From NCBI RefSeq assembly GCF_001428305.1, contig NZ_LMRZ01000001.1:682289-746288 (forward strand): a stretch of 64,000 bases of DNA, written 5' to 3'. The position numbers and the translations under genes are program-made. Shown here one piece after another: positions 20,154-28,166 of the stretch (positions are counted from its first letter, which is position 1; each line of letters starts with the position of its first letter). Below the pieces are notes generated by a model. It was not told the DNA's origin and searched no databases. It worked only from the letters and a program-made list of their open reading frames with translations. The DNA comes from Janibacter sp. Soil728. GTDB taxonomy: Bacteria > Actinomycetota > Actinomycetes > Actinomycetales > Dermatophilaceae.

Positions 20154-20938
20154 GCGCGCCGTCGATGCTCTCCGCGGGGTCCTTCGCCGACCGTGTCGCC
20201 GTCGTCACCGGTGGTGGCTCCGGGATCGGTGAGGCCATCGCCGTCGAGCTGGCTCGGCTGGGCGCGCACGTCGTGCTCGTCGGCCGGACCCAGGAGCGCC
20301 TGGACGCAGCGGCCGCGCGGATCGCCGACGAGGGTGGGGATGTGTCGACCCGCGCTCTCGACGTGCGGGACCGCTCCGCCGTCGAGAGCATGGTGGCCGA
20401 CGTCGTCGCCGAGCTCGGCCGCATCGACCACCTCGTCAACAGCGCCGCGGGCCAGTTCCGCGTCGCTCCTGCCGAGCTCAGCCCGGGTGGCTGGCAGGCG
20501 GTCGTGGACATCGTCCTCAACGGCACCTGGCACTGCACGCAGGTCATCGGTCAGCACATGATCGAGCGGGGAGGCGGAGGGTCCGTCATCTCCATCGGCT
20601 CCAACATGGCCAACCAGGGCGGGCCGGACACGGTCCACTCGGCCAGTGCCAAGGCCGGCGTCGTCGCCATGACGAAGTCGCTCGCGGGGGCCTGGGGCCC
20701 ACACGGCATCCGCCTCAACGTTCTCGTCCCCGGCATGACCGAGGGCACTGCGGGTGTCGACATCCTCTTCCGCGACGAGGAGGCCCTGCGCAACGGCCTC
20801 GACGGGGTCCCGCTGGGGCGGCTGGTCAGCCGGCAGGAGATCGCGGACGCAGCCTGCTACCTGCTGAGCGACCACGGCTCGTACATCACGGGGACCCAGC
20901 TGGTCATCGACGGTGGTCGCGCACTGGGACGCAACTGA
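20150..20938 (+). CDS. SDR of the 2,4-dienoyl-CoA reductase (DECR) type
   Basis: 262 residues, overlapping the ligase stop by 4 bases. The nucleotide loop is VTGGGSGIG. Instead of the normal YxxxK, the active-site segment is VHSASAKAG, with no Tyr four residues before the Lys. Together with NSAAGQF and DIVLNGTWHCTQ this is the pattern of the peroxisomal/mitochondrial 2,4-dienoyl-CoA reductase subfamily rather than of FabG. It would remove a double bond from a dienoyl-CoA with NADPH, needed when the substrate is unsaturated. A simple FabG-like annotation would probably be wrong. Confidence 0.7.
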   Translation: MSAPSMLSAGSFADRVAVVTGGGSGIGEAIAVELARLGAHVVLVGRTQERLDAAAARIADEGGDVSTRALDVRDRSAVESMVADVVAELGRIDHLVNSAAGQFRVAPAELSPGGWQAVVDIVLNGTWHCTQVIGQHMIERGGGGSVISIGSNMANQGGPDTVHSASAKAGVVAMTKSLAGAWGPHGIRLNVLVPGMTEGTAGVDILFRDEEALRNGLDGVPLGRLVSRQEIADAACYLLSDHGSYITGTQLVIDGGRALGRN

Positions 20939-22512
20939 TGCGTACTCATGGGCCAGTCACCGCCCCCGGCGTGGTCGCGGTCGCTGAGCACGAACCCCAC
21001 CGGGTCGCCCTCGTCGAGCCGGGACGTCCCGACCTGACCTTCGCCGGGCTGCTCGACCGTGCGGACCGTCTCGCCCACGCGCTCGATGCCTGGGAATCGC
21101 CGCGCGGCGGCGTCGTCACGTCCATCCTGCCCAACCGCAGGGAGTACTACGAGATCCGGCTCGCCACCGGGCGGACGGGGCGGTACTTCACCCCGATCAG
21201 CCACCATCTGCGACCACCGGAGATCGCCTACCTCCTCGCCGACTCCGGGACCCGGCTCTGCTTCGTCGACGCGAGCACCCGCGACGTCGTCGACGAGGCC
21301 CTGCGGCTGCCCGAAGGGCCGGTCGGGGTGCGGGTGGTCGAGGTCGGTCCCGAGTACGAGGTCGAGCTCGCGGCGCAGCCGTCGGGCCCTCCGCAGGACC
21401 TCACCGCGGGCGACTTCATGGGTTACACCTCCGGGACCACCGGACGGCCGAAGGGGGTGCGCAAGCCTCTCAGCGGACGCCCGCCCGGTCCATCGGCGGG
21501 CTTCACCGAGTTCATGGCACGTCTCGGGATGACCCCCGGTGAGCCCGGCACCTACCTGGTCGCCGGCCCGCTCTACCACGCAGCGCCGGGCACGATCTCG
21601 CACTTCGCCCTCGAGCTGGGGCACACCGTGGTCCTCGCCGAGCGGCCGAGCGCCGAGGACGTGCTGGCACTCATCGAAGAGCACGGCGTCACGCACCTCT
21701 TCACGGTCCCGACCGTCATGGGACGGTGGCTGCGGCTGCCGGAGGCAAGCCGACGACGTGACCTGAGCTCGCTGCGCAGCGTCATCCACTCGGGAGCGCC
21801 CTGCCCTCCGGACGTCAAGCGCGGCGTCATCGACTGGCTCGGTCCTGTCATCCACGAGTTCTACGGCGCCACCGAGGGCTCGGTGACGACCGTGACCTCC
21901 GAGCAGTGGCTGGAGCGTCCCGGCACCGTGGGACGTCCGGTCCCCGGCACGGACGTCGTCGTCCGGCGGGAGGGTGGCACGGCCGCTCCTCCCGGCGAGG
22001 TCGGGCAGATCTGGTACCGACCGCTGATCCCGGTGGAGTACCTCGGGGACCCCGTCAAGACCGCGGCGGCCTTCCAGGACGGGTGGGTCACCACGGGTGA
22101 CCTCGGGCACCTCGACGATGACGGTTGGTTGTTCATGGCCGACCGCCGGACCGACCTCATCCTCACCGGGGGCGTCAACGTCTACCCGGCGGAGGTCGAG
22201 GCCGCGCTGCTCGGCCACCCCGACGTCGCCGACGCCGCGGTCATCGGCGCGCCCGACGAGGACTGGGGCCAGCGAGTCGTCGCGCTGCTCCGGCTCGAGG
22301 ACGGGGTCGACCCGACAGGGGTGACGGACCGCGTCAGCGCTCGCCTGCGTGATGTCCTCGCCGGTCCCAAGCGACCCCGCGAGCTGCACATCGTCGACGA
22401 TCTTCCCCGGTCGACAGCCGGCAAGCTGCGCCGCGCCGAGGTGCGCGCCGAGTACGACGCCCGATTCATCGCAGGAACCGCCACCAGTGCTCGACCAGAG
22501 GACAACGCATGA
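20938..22512 (+). CDS. Acyl-CoA synthetase (AMP-forming), second ligase of operon A
   Basis: 524 residues; start and upstream stop share one base (TGATG). Motifs: YTSGTTGRPKGV, HEFYGATEGS, WVTTGDLGHLDDDG, LTGGVNVYPAEVEAAL, and the catalytic Lys in STAGKLRRAEVR. It differs considerably from the first ligase (18462), for example in the short N-terminus and a proline-rich insertion after the P-loop. The two probably activate different acids, such as the starting compound and a partly degraded ring acid. Confidence 0.88.
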   Translation: MRTHGPVTAPGVVAVAEHEPHRVALVEPGRPDLTFAGLLDRADRLAHALDAWESPRGGVVTSILPNRREYYEIRLATGRTGRYFTPISHHLRPPEIAYLLADSGTRLCFVDASTRDVVDEALRLPEGPVGVRVVEVGPEYEVELAAQPSGPPQDLTAGDFMGYTSGTTGRPKGVRKPLSGRPPGPSAGFTEFMARLGMTPGEPGTYLVAGPLYHAAPGTISHFALELGHTVVLAERPSAEDVLALIEEHGVTHLFTVPTVMGRWLRLPEASRRRDLSSLRSVIHSGAPCPPDVKRGVIDWLGPVIHEFYGATEGSVTTVTSEQWLERPGTVGRPVPGTDVVVRREGGTAAPPGEVGQIWYRPLIPVEYLGDPVKTAAAFQDGWVTTGDLGHLDDDGWLFMADRRTDLILTGGVNVYPAEVEAALLGHPDVADAAVIGAPDEDWGQRVVALLRLEDGVDPTGVTDRVSARLRDVLAGPKRPRELHIVDDLPRSTAGKLRRAEVRAEYDARFIAGTATSARPEDNA

Positions 22513-24122
22513 AGTTGCACGAAGCCTTCGCCCAGACGCTGCAGGGCATGGGGGTGGACACCGTCTTCGGACTCATGGGTGACGCCAACATGCTCTACCT
22601 GGCCTCCTTCAAGGAGGCCGGCGGCCGATTCGTCGGTGTCGCCCACGAGGGCTCGGCCGTCGGTGCTGCGGACGCGTGGTCACGCGCCACCGGGCGGGTG
22701 GGGCTGGCATCGGTCACGCACGGTCCGGCACTGACCAACACCCTGACCTCTCTCGTCGAGGCCTCCCGGGCGCGCACCCCGCTCGTCCTCATGACCGGGG
22801 CGACGCCGATCGACCCCACCCACTTCCAACGCATCGACATCGCCGCCGTCGCCGCGGCTGGGGAGTGCGGCTTCGAGCGGGTGCACACCCCCGCCTCGGC
22901 CGCGCGGGACCTGCGTCGTGCCCTGCGCCGAGCGCAGGCCGAGCGCAGGCCGATCGTCCTCGACCTGCCGATCCACATGCTGCGAGCCGACATCGAGGTC
23001 ACCGGGGCCTCGGCTCCCTTCGCCCTGCCGGCTCCCGTGGCGCCGCGTCGCAGCGAGTTGGAGGCGGCCATCGAGATGGTCGCCGCGGCTCGTCGCCCGC
23101 TGGTCCTCGCGGGGCGCGGCGTCATCGAGGCCGAGGGCGAGGACGCCGTCCTGGCCCTGGCCGACGCGCTCGGCGCGCCGGTCGCGACGACTCTCCTCGG
23201 ACGCGGGCTCTTCCGTGGGCACCAGGACAACATCGGCATCTGCGGCAACCTGTCGCACGCGGTGGCCGTGAACACCATCGCGGAAGCCGACCTGGTCCTC
23301 GCCATCGGCGCCGGTCTCGGCGTGTACACGACGGCCCGGGGGACGCTCTTCGAGGGCAAGACCCTCGTCCAGGTCGACGCCGACGCGGCCGCACTCGGGT
23401 GGTACCTCGAACCTCAGCTCGGGCTCAGCGGCGACGCTCGTCTGACGGCGGAAGCGATGAGCGAGCTGCTCGCCGAGATGGAGCACCGCCCGACATCGGG
23501 CTGGCGTGACGGAGTCCGCCGCGCGCTCGCCGGGCACGACCCTCGCACGGACGTCCGTGAGCACCGCTCGAGCGGATGCGTCGACCCGCGGCTGGTCTCG
23601 GCTGCGCTCCATGACCTACTGCCGGTGCAGCGCAATGTCGTGAGCGACATCGGTCGCTTCACGCTGAGCGCGTGGCCCTGGTTGCACGTTCCCGACGGTC
23701 GAGCCTTCACCACGATGGGCGCCTTCGGCGCGATCGGTCTGGGGGTTGCCGGCGCGCTCGGCACGTCCGTCGCGCGGGGTGGGGACGGGGTCTCGGTCCT
23801 CACCATCGGTGACGGGGGACTGGCAATGTCGCTCGCGGAGCTGCCCACCCTTGCGCGAGAAGGCGGTCCGGTCGTCGTGGTGCTCTACAACGACGGCGCG
23901 TACGGGGCTGAGCACGTCAAGCTGGTGCACTTCGGGGTCGACCCTCAGCACTCGATGACGAACTGGCCGGACTTCGTCCCGCTTGCCCGGGCCGCCGGCG
24001 GCGACGGGGCTGTCATCGCCTCGCTGGACGACCTGGAGGCTGTCGCCGACCGCCTGCGCAACCCGCAGGGCCTCTTCCTCCTCGACGTTCGCGTCGACCC
24101 GGAGTTCAACGTCGGTCTCTGA
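22509..24122 (+). CDS. Thiamine-diphosphate-dependent lyase/decarboxylase of unknown specificity
   Basis: 537 residues, last gene of operon A. The three-domain architecture is visible: N-terminal PYR domain with the catalytic Glu in GVAHEGSAVGAADAW (about residue 47), a central TPP_enzyme_M domain with RRPLVLAGRGV, and a C-terminal PP domain with the ThDP/Mg motif TIGDGGLAMSL ... VVVLYNDGAYG. The family includes acetolactate synthase, 2-hydroxyacyl-CoA lyase, oxalyl-CoA decarboxylase and benzaldehyde lyase. I cannot choose among them. Next to an alpha-methylacyl-CoA racemase, a 2-hydroxyacyl-CoA lyase (alpha-oxidation of a 3-methyl-branched acid) is an attractive idea, unproven. Confidence 0.8.
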   Translation: MKLHEAFAQTLQGMGVDTVFGLMGDANMLYLASFKEAGGRFVGVAHEGSAVGAADAWSRATGRVGLASVTHGPALTNTLTSLVEASRARTPLVLMTGATPIDPTHFQRIDIAAVAAAGECGFERVHTPASAARDLRRALRRAQAERRPIVLDLPIHMLRADIEVTGASAPFALPAPVAPRRSELEAAIEMVAAARRPLVLAGRGVIEAEGEDAVLALADALGAPVATTLLGRGLFRGHQDNIGICGNLSHAVAVNTIAEADLVLAIGAGLGVYTTARGTLFEGKTLVQVDADAAALGWYLEPQLGLSGDARLTAEAMSELLAEMEHRPTSGWRDGVRRALAGHDPRTDVREHRSSGCVDPRLVSAALHDLLPVQRNVVSDIGRFTLSAWPWLHVPDGRAFTTMGAFGAIGLGVAGALGTSVARGGDGVSVLTIGDGGLAMSLAELPTLAREGGPVVVVLYNDGAYGAEHVKLVHFGVDPQHSMTNWPDFVPLARAAGGDGAVIASLDDLEAVADRLRNPQGLFLLDVRVDPEFNVGL

Positions 24123-24136
24123 CTGCGGGCGCATGC

Positions 24137-24203
24137 ATAGGGACGCGCTATGGGCCGGATCGTCGGCAGGTCTTTGTGCGGCTCTCGAGCCCCGTGGTCT
24201 GCT
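24137..24203 (+). promoter_or_regulatory. Composite LysR-type promoter, copy B (operon 24269-26210)
   Basis: ATAG 24137-24140, CTAT 24148-24151, ATCG 24159-24162, GTCTTTG 24170-24176, each 7 bases apart, then -10 TCTGCT 24198-24203. Spacing is identical to copies A, C and E. It starts only 15 bases after the end of operon A and drives the thiolase at 24269 with a leader of about 59 bases. Confidence 0.75.
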
Positions 24204-24268
24204 GAAACACAGGAGCGGATGGCCCGATCGGGCGTCCGTCGCAGTACTCACCCACAGGAGCAGCACCC

Positions 24269-25402
24269 ATGAGAGACGCCGTCATCGTCGATGCCGTCAG
24301 GACCCCCGTCGGCAAGCGCAACGGATCCCTGGCCGGGATCCACCCGGCCGACCTCACTGCCCGAGTCCTCGGTGCAGTGACCGACTGGGTCGGGCTGGAC
24401 CCGGTCGATGTCGACGACGTGATCTGGGGATGCGTCAGCCAGGTCGGAGACCAGTCCGGCAATGTCGCCCGCATCGGCGCGCTCGCTGCCGGCTGGCCCG
24501 AGTCCGTCCCCGGCACGACGATCGATCGCAAGTGTGGTTCGAGCCAGCAGGCGGTCGCCTTCGCTGCGGCCGGTGTCATCTCCGGCCAGTACGACATCGC
24601 GGTCGCCGGTGGTGTGGAGTCGATGTCCCGGGTGCCGATGGGCGCCAACCGTCTCGACGGCGACCCCTACTCGCCGTCGGTGTACGAGCGCTACAACGTC
24701 GAGCAGTTCAACCAGGGTGTCGGCGCAGAGATGGTCGCGGAACGCTGGCGCCTCAGCCGCGCCCAGCTCGACGAGTACTCGGCGCGCTCGCACGAGCGGG
24801 CAGCGGCCGCCATCGACAGCGGCGCTCTGGACGCGCAGCTGGCGGCGCTTCCCGGCATCCTCGAGGTCGACGAGGGCCTGCGACGGGGCTCGACCCCGGA
24901 GACCCTCGGAGGCCTGCGCACCGCCTTCGCCGATGACGGTGTGATCACCGCCGGCAACTCCTCGCAGATCTCCGACGGGGCAGGCGCTCTGCTCGTCACG
25001 ACGAGCGAGGTGGCCGCTGCCCGCGGATGGACGCCCCTCGCCCGGATCCACACGACTGTCGTGACCGGCGACGACCCGGTCATCATGCTGACCGGCCCGA
25101 TCCCCGCGACCCGCAAGGCGCTCGAGCGCTCCGGGCTGTCCATCGGGGACATCGGCGCCTTCGAGGTCAACGAGGCCTTCGCCCCCGTGCCCATGGCGTG
25201 GCAGGCGGAGTTCGGCGTCCCAGACGAGGCGCTCAACCCCTTGGGTGGAGCCATCGCCGTCGGTCACCCCCTGGGTGGCTCCGGCGCCGTCCTCATGACG
25301 CGTCTCGTGCACCACATGCGGGACAACGGCCACCGTTTTGGGCTCCAGACGATGTGTGAGGCCGGCGGTATGGCCAATGCCACCATCCTCGAGCTCCTCT
25401 GA
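24269..25402 (+). CDS. Thiolase (acetyl-CoA C-acyltransferase)
   Basis: 377 residues from ATG 24269, AGGAG ribosome site 8 bases upstream. The nucleophile is Cys89 in TIDRKCGSSQQAV; other active-site blocks are NEAFAPVPMAW, GHPLGGSGAVLM and MCEAGGMANATI. It is close in sequence to the operon D thiolase (38614), sharing the DVIWGCVxQ and IDRxCGSSQQA segments, and less like that of operon 1. With the HSD10-like partner downstream it would finish a beta-oxidation turn, releasing acetyl-CoA or, from 2-methyl-3-ketoacyl-CoA, propionyl-CoA. Confidence 0.91.
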   Translation: MRDAVIVDAVRTPVGKRNGSLAGIHPADLTARVLGAVTDWVGLDPVDVDDVIWGCVSQVGDQSGNVARIGALAAGWPESVPGTTIDRKCGSSQQAVAFAAAGVISGQYDIAVAGGVESMSRVPMGANRLDGDPYSPSVYERYNVEQFNQGVGAEMVAERWRLSRAQLDEYSARSHERAAAAIDSGALDAQLAALPGILEVDEGLRRGSTPETLGGLRTAFADDGVITAGNSSQISDGAGALLVTTSEVAAARGWTPLARIHTTVVTGDDPVIMLTGPIPATRKALERSGLSIGDIGAFEVNEAFAPVPMAWQAEFGVPDEALNPLGGAIAVGHPLGGSGAVLMTRLVHHMRDNGHRFGLQTMCEAGGMANATILELL

Positions 25403-25445
25403 TCTCCAGCCTCCCCCAGCACCTCACTCCTGAAAGGCATCACCC

Positions 25446-26210
25446 GTGATCATCACCGGACAGTCCATCGCCGTGACCGGAGGCGCTTCGGGCCTCGGCC
25501 TCGGCACCGTGAAGAAGCTCGTCGAGGAGGGCGCCCGGGTCACGATCATCGACCTGCCCACCTCGGCTGGCGAGACCGTCGCCGCGGAGCTCGGTGACGC
25601 GGTCACATTCGCCGCGGCGGACGTCACCGACGCCGACCAGTTCGCTGCCGCCCTCGACGTCGCGGACGCGAAGGGGGGACTGCGCGGCCTCGTGCACTGC
25701 GCTGGTGCCGGTCGGCGCATGCGCATCCTCGAGAAGGACGGCTCCGCCGGTTCGCTCGAGGACTTCGAGTTCGTCATCCGTCTCAACATCATCGGCTCCT
25801 TCAACGCGATCCGTCTCGGTGCGGAGCGGATGGCCCGTCACGAGACCGAGGACAGCGACCGCGGTGCGGTGGTGCTCACCGCGTCGGTCGCTGCCTACGA
25901 GGGGCAGATCGGCCAGATCAACTACACGGCCTCCAAGGCAGGCATCGTCGGCATGACCCTCACTGCGGCTCGCGACCTCGCGAGCAAGGGGATCCGGGTC
26001 TGCACGATCGCGCCCGGCATCATGGACACGCCCCTCCTGGCACGCCTGCGGGACGACGTGCGGGCTTCGCTCGAGTCGACCGTGCCGAACCCGGCACGCC
26101 TGGGATCCACCGCCGAGTTCGGCTCGCTCGCCACGGAGATCCTGCGCAACGGCTACCTCAACGGCGAGACGATCCGTCTGGACGGCGCCATCCGGATGGC
26201 GCCGCGCTGA
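25446..26210 (+). CDS. HSD10-like (2-methyl-)3-hydroxyacyl-CoA dehydrogenase, SDR family
   Basis: 254 residues from GTG 25446, with GAAAGG upstream. SDR motifs: TGGASGLG, VHCAGAG, and YTASKAG. The stretch VAAYEGQIGQINYTASKAGIV and the segment RDLASKGIRVCTIAPGIMDTPLL are characteristic of type-2 3-hydroxyacyl-CoA dehydrogenase (HSD17B10), which oxidises 2-methyl-3-hydroxybutyryl-CoA. This agrees with the racemase of operon A and points to 2-methyl-branched intermediates. Coupled to the thiolase 43 bases upstream. Confidence 0.85.
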   Translation: MIITGQSIAVTGGASGLGLGTVKKLVEEGARVTIIDLPTSAGETVAAELGDAVTFAAADVTDADQFAAALDVADAKGGLRGLVHCAGAGRRMRILEKDGSAGSLEDFEFVIRLNIIGSFNAIRLGAERMARHETEDSDRGAVVLTASVAAYEGQIGQINYTASKAGIVGMTLTAARDLASKGIRVCTIAPGIMDTPLLARLRDDVRASLESTVPNPARLGSTAEFGSLATEILRNGYLNGETIRLDGAIRMAPR

Positions 26211-26244
26211 TCCAACCCGTCGGCGCGGTGGTTGCGTGAGCGAC

Positions 26245-26250
26245 TACCGT
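26245..26250 (+). promoter_or_regulatory. -10 box of the first LysR gene, leaderless type
   Basis: TACCGT followed by exactly 6 bases and the ATG at 26257; no Shine-Dalgarno sequence is visible. The transcript would begin at or next to the start codon. Confidence 0.5.
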
Positions 26251-26256
26251 GCCGTC

Positions 26257-27189
26257 ATGGACCTGCCCAAGCTCGAGTACTTCCTCGCCGTGCGGGACCA
26301 CGGGAGCATCAACGCTGCGGCAGCCCAGCTCGGAGTCGCCCAGCCGACGATCTCCCAAGCGCTGCGAGCCCTCGAGCGCGAGTTCGGCATCGAGCTCTTC
26401 CACCGCATCGGACGCGGCATGGTCCTCACCTCGGCCGGGCACGCCCTGGCTGGTCCCGCACGCAGGCTGATGCGCGATGCGGCCACGACGGTCTCGTCGG
26501 TGAGCAACCACGAGGGCAACCTCGCGGGCGTCATCCAGATCGCGTCGGCGCCCTCTCTCGCGATGGGCCCGGTCGTGGAGCTGATCGCGCAGTTCCACAA
26601 ACGACTGCCCCGCACCCAGGTGCACCTGGAGTGGCTGCGCGAGGACACGGCCGGGAGCGAGCTGCTGCGCAGCGGGGATGTCGAGGTCGTCCTGACCCAC
26701 CTCCCCGTCGAGACCTTCACGCGCGGTCGGCCCGGTGACCGACCGCTCGACGTGCTCCCCCTGGGGATCCAGGAGTACTGGTACGCGGTCCCGCCCTCGC
26801 AGGCACACCTGCTGCCCCCCGGAGACGGGCCGATCGACATCGCCGACCTCCCGGACCTTCCCCTGGTGGTCGTGCCCGGAGGATCCTTGTCCGGCGAGAT
26901 CGAGGCGGCGCTCACCGAGGTCGGGCGGGCCGTGCCACCAGCAGCGGTCCTCGAGCACCGTGAGGCGCGGCTGGCCTTCGTGGCGGCCGGGGTCGGTGGG
27001 ACCTTTCTCGAGCGTGCCATGGCCGAGTCCGCGGCTGCGCGAGGCATCGTCTGCCGTCCGGTGGCGCCGGCCATGCGACGGTCCTTCGGCTTCGTCTACG
27101 ACGCGAGCGAGCTCTCACCCGTGGGTGCCGCGCTCATCGATCTCGCAACGGAGTGGGTTGGGTCAAGGGCTGATGTAGCACTCGCATGA
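26257..27189 (+). CDS. LysR-family transcriptional regulator (LysR1)
   Basis: 310 residues from ATG 26257 (MDLPKLEYFLAVRDHGS), preferred over the GTG at 26236 because family similarity begins here and a -10 box sits 6 bases before it. The N-terminal winged HTH (about 3-62) is INAAAAQLGVAQPTISQALRALEREFG, followed by LFHRIGRGMVLTSAG. The C-terminal periplasmic-binding-like co-inducer domain spans about 90-295. It is the first of two LysR genes lying in the middle of the catabolic regulon. Its 3' end overlaps the convergent LysR2 gene by 56 bases. It could control the composite promoters, but LysR2 is better placed. Confidence 0.9.
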   Translation: MDLPKLEYFLAVRDHGSINAAAAQLGVAQPTISQALRALEREFGIELFHRIGRGMVLTSAGHALAGPARRLMRDAATTVSSVSNHEGNLAGVIQIASAPSLAMGPVVELIAQFHKRLPRTQVHLEWLREDTAGSELLRSGDVEVVLTHLPVETFTRGRPGDRPLDVLPLGIQEYWYAVPPSQAHLLPPGDGPIDIADLPDLPLVVVPGGSLSGEIEAALTEVGRAVPPAAVLEHREARLAFVAAGVGGTFLERAMAESAAARGIVCRPVAPAMRRSFGFVYDASELSPVGAALIDLATEWVGSRADVALA

Positions 27190-28027
27190 AGACCTGAGCC
27201 GCGGGGGAGAGGACTGCCTTGCGATGCACTGCCCCGATGGGACGCACGAGAGGTGGATCGGTCGGGATCGTGACGACGCGGCGGATGCGGGTTCGCGCGA
27301 AGTCGATCGGCAGGATCGCCGCCCCGACCCCTTGTTGGACGAGCTCCCACGCCGCGTGCCGGAAGGCGGTTCGGACGACGACGGTCGCGCCGGACGACCG
27401 GATGACCTCGTCGACCACATTGTTTCCGGTGCCCTCCCGACTCTCGAGGACGAGCGGCACCTCGTGGAGACGGTCGAGCGGGAAGGGGGATGGCAGATCG
27501 GCAGCGAGGTCCTGGGCGATGGCCAGCCCGAGCTCCTGATCACCGAAGGGCACGCTGACGAGCGGTCCCGTCGCGACGTCGAGATAGGTCAGGCCGATCT
27601 CCGCGCGACCGAGACGGACATCGGTGACCACCTCGGACGGCGACCCCGGCTCGGTGATGAAGAACTGGATGTTGGGGTGCAGCTCCCTCATCCGGGCGAC
27701 GGCAGCCGGGAGCGGGTCGAGCGCCATGGCCGGGCTCGCCGCGATCCTGAGACGGCCCGACTGGAGGGCCCGGACCGAGGCCACCCGGGCGCGGGCGCGC
27801 TCGGCGTCACGCAACGTGACCCGTGCGCCGGTCTCGAAGACCTTGCCTGCGTCGGTGAGCGTCATCGTTCGTCCGCCCCGGTCGAAGAGCTCTGCGCCGA
27901 CCTCGCGCTCGAGGCTGCGGATCGCCTGGGAGAGGGACGGCTGAGCGATGTAGAGCGCATTCGCAGCCTTGGTCACACCACCGTTGTCGATGACCGCCAC
28001 GAAGTACTCCATCAAGCGCAGGTCCAC
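27134..28027 (-). CDS. LysR-family transcriptional regulator (LysR2), candidate activator of the catabolic regulon
   Basis: 297 residues from GTG 28027 (reads VDLRLMEYFVAVIDNGG); the alternative ATG at 28012 would remove five residues. TATGGT lies exactly 6 bases before the GTG and there is no ribosome site, suggesting a leaderless message. The HTH is VTKAANALYIAQPSLSQAIRSLEREVG (about 15-42), then LFDRGGRTMTLTDAG; the effector domain (about 88-290) contains LRIAASPAMALDPLP and LVSVPFGDQELGLAI. It is divergent from operon E, with promoter copy E in the shared gap, the classical LysR arrangement. That makes it the best candidate for binding all copies; not proven. Confidence 0.9.
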   Translation of the reverse strand: MDLRLMEYFVAVIDNGGVTKAANALYIAQPSLSQAIRSLEREVGAELFDRGGRTMTLTDAGKVFETGARVTLRDAERARARVASVRALQSGRLRIAASPAMALDPLPAAVARMRELHPNIQFFITEPGSPSEVVTDVRLGRAEIGLTYLDVATGPLVSVPFGDQELGLAIAQDLAADLPSPFPLDRLHEVPLVLESREGTGNNVVDEVIRSSGATVVVRTAFRHAAWELVQQGVGAAILPIDFARTRIRRVVTIPTDPPLVRPIGAVHRKAVLSPAAQVFMRVLHQPLTQPTPLRDR

Positions 28028-28033
28028 CTGTGA

Positions 28034-28039
28034 ACCATA
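28034..28039 (-). promoter_or_regulatory. -10 box of LysR2, leaderless type
   Basis: TATGGT on the minus strand, 6 bases before the GTG start. Its -35 region would fall near 28057-28062, a dozen bases from the ATAG block of promoter copy E, so a LysR protein bound there could also control its own gene. Confidence 0.5.
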
Positions 28040-28074
28040 TCCCGCGCACCTCGCCGGGCGAGAGGCGTCGTCGG

Positions 28075-28141
28075 ATAGGGCCGGGCTCATGACCGCATCG
28101 CTTCTCGGTCTTTGTCGGGGGCCGTGGCGGGCTGCTTGGGT
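28075..28141 (+). promoter_or_regulatory. Composite LysR-type promoter, copy E (operon 28167-30169)
   Basis: ATAG 28075-28078, CTCA 28086-28089 (CTAT in the other copies), ATCG 28097-28100, GTCTTTG 28108-28114, all 7 bases apart, then -10 TTGGGT 28136-28141. It sits between the divergent LysR2 gene and the metallo-beta-lactamase-fold gene. Here the predicted leader is short, about 19 bases, and still contains a GAGGAGG ribosome site. Confidence 0.75.
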
Positions 28142-28166
28142 GAGGTTTCGACAGCCTGAGGAGGCC

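Noticed and set aside
27969-28166. 66-codon extension before the metallo-beta-lactamase-fold protein
   Set aside because: It runs through the start of LysR2 and through the composite promoter; a strong ribosome site precedes ATG 28167.
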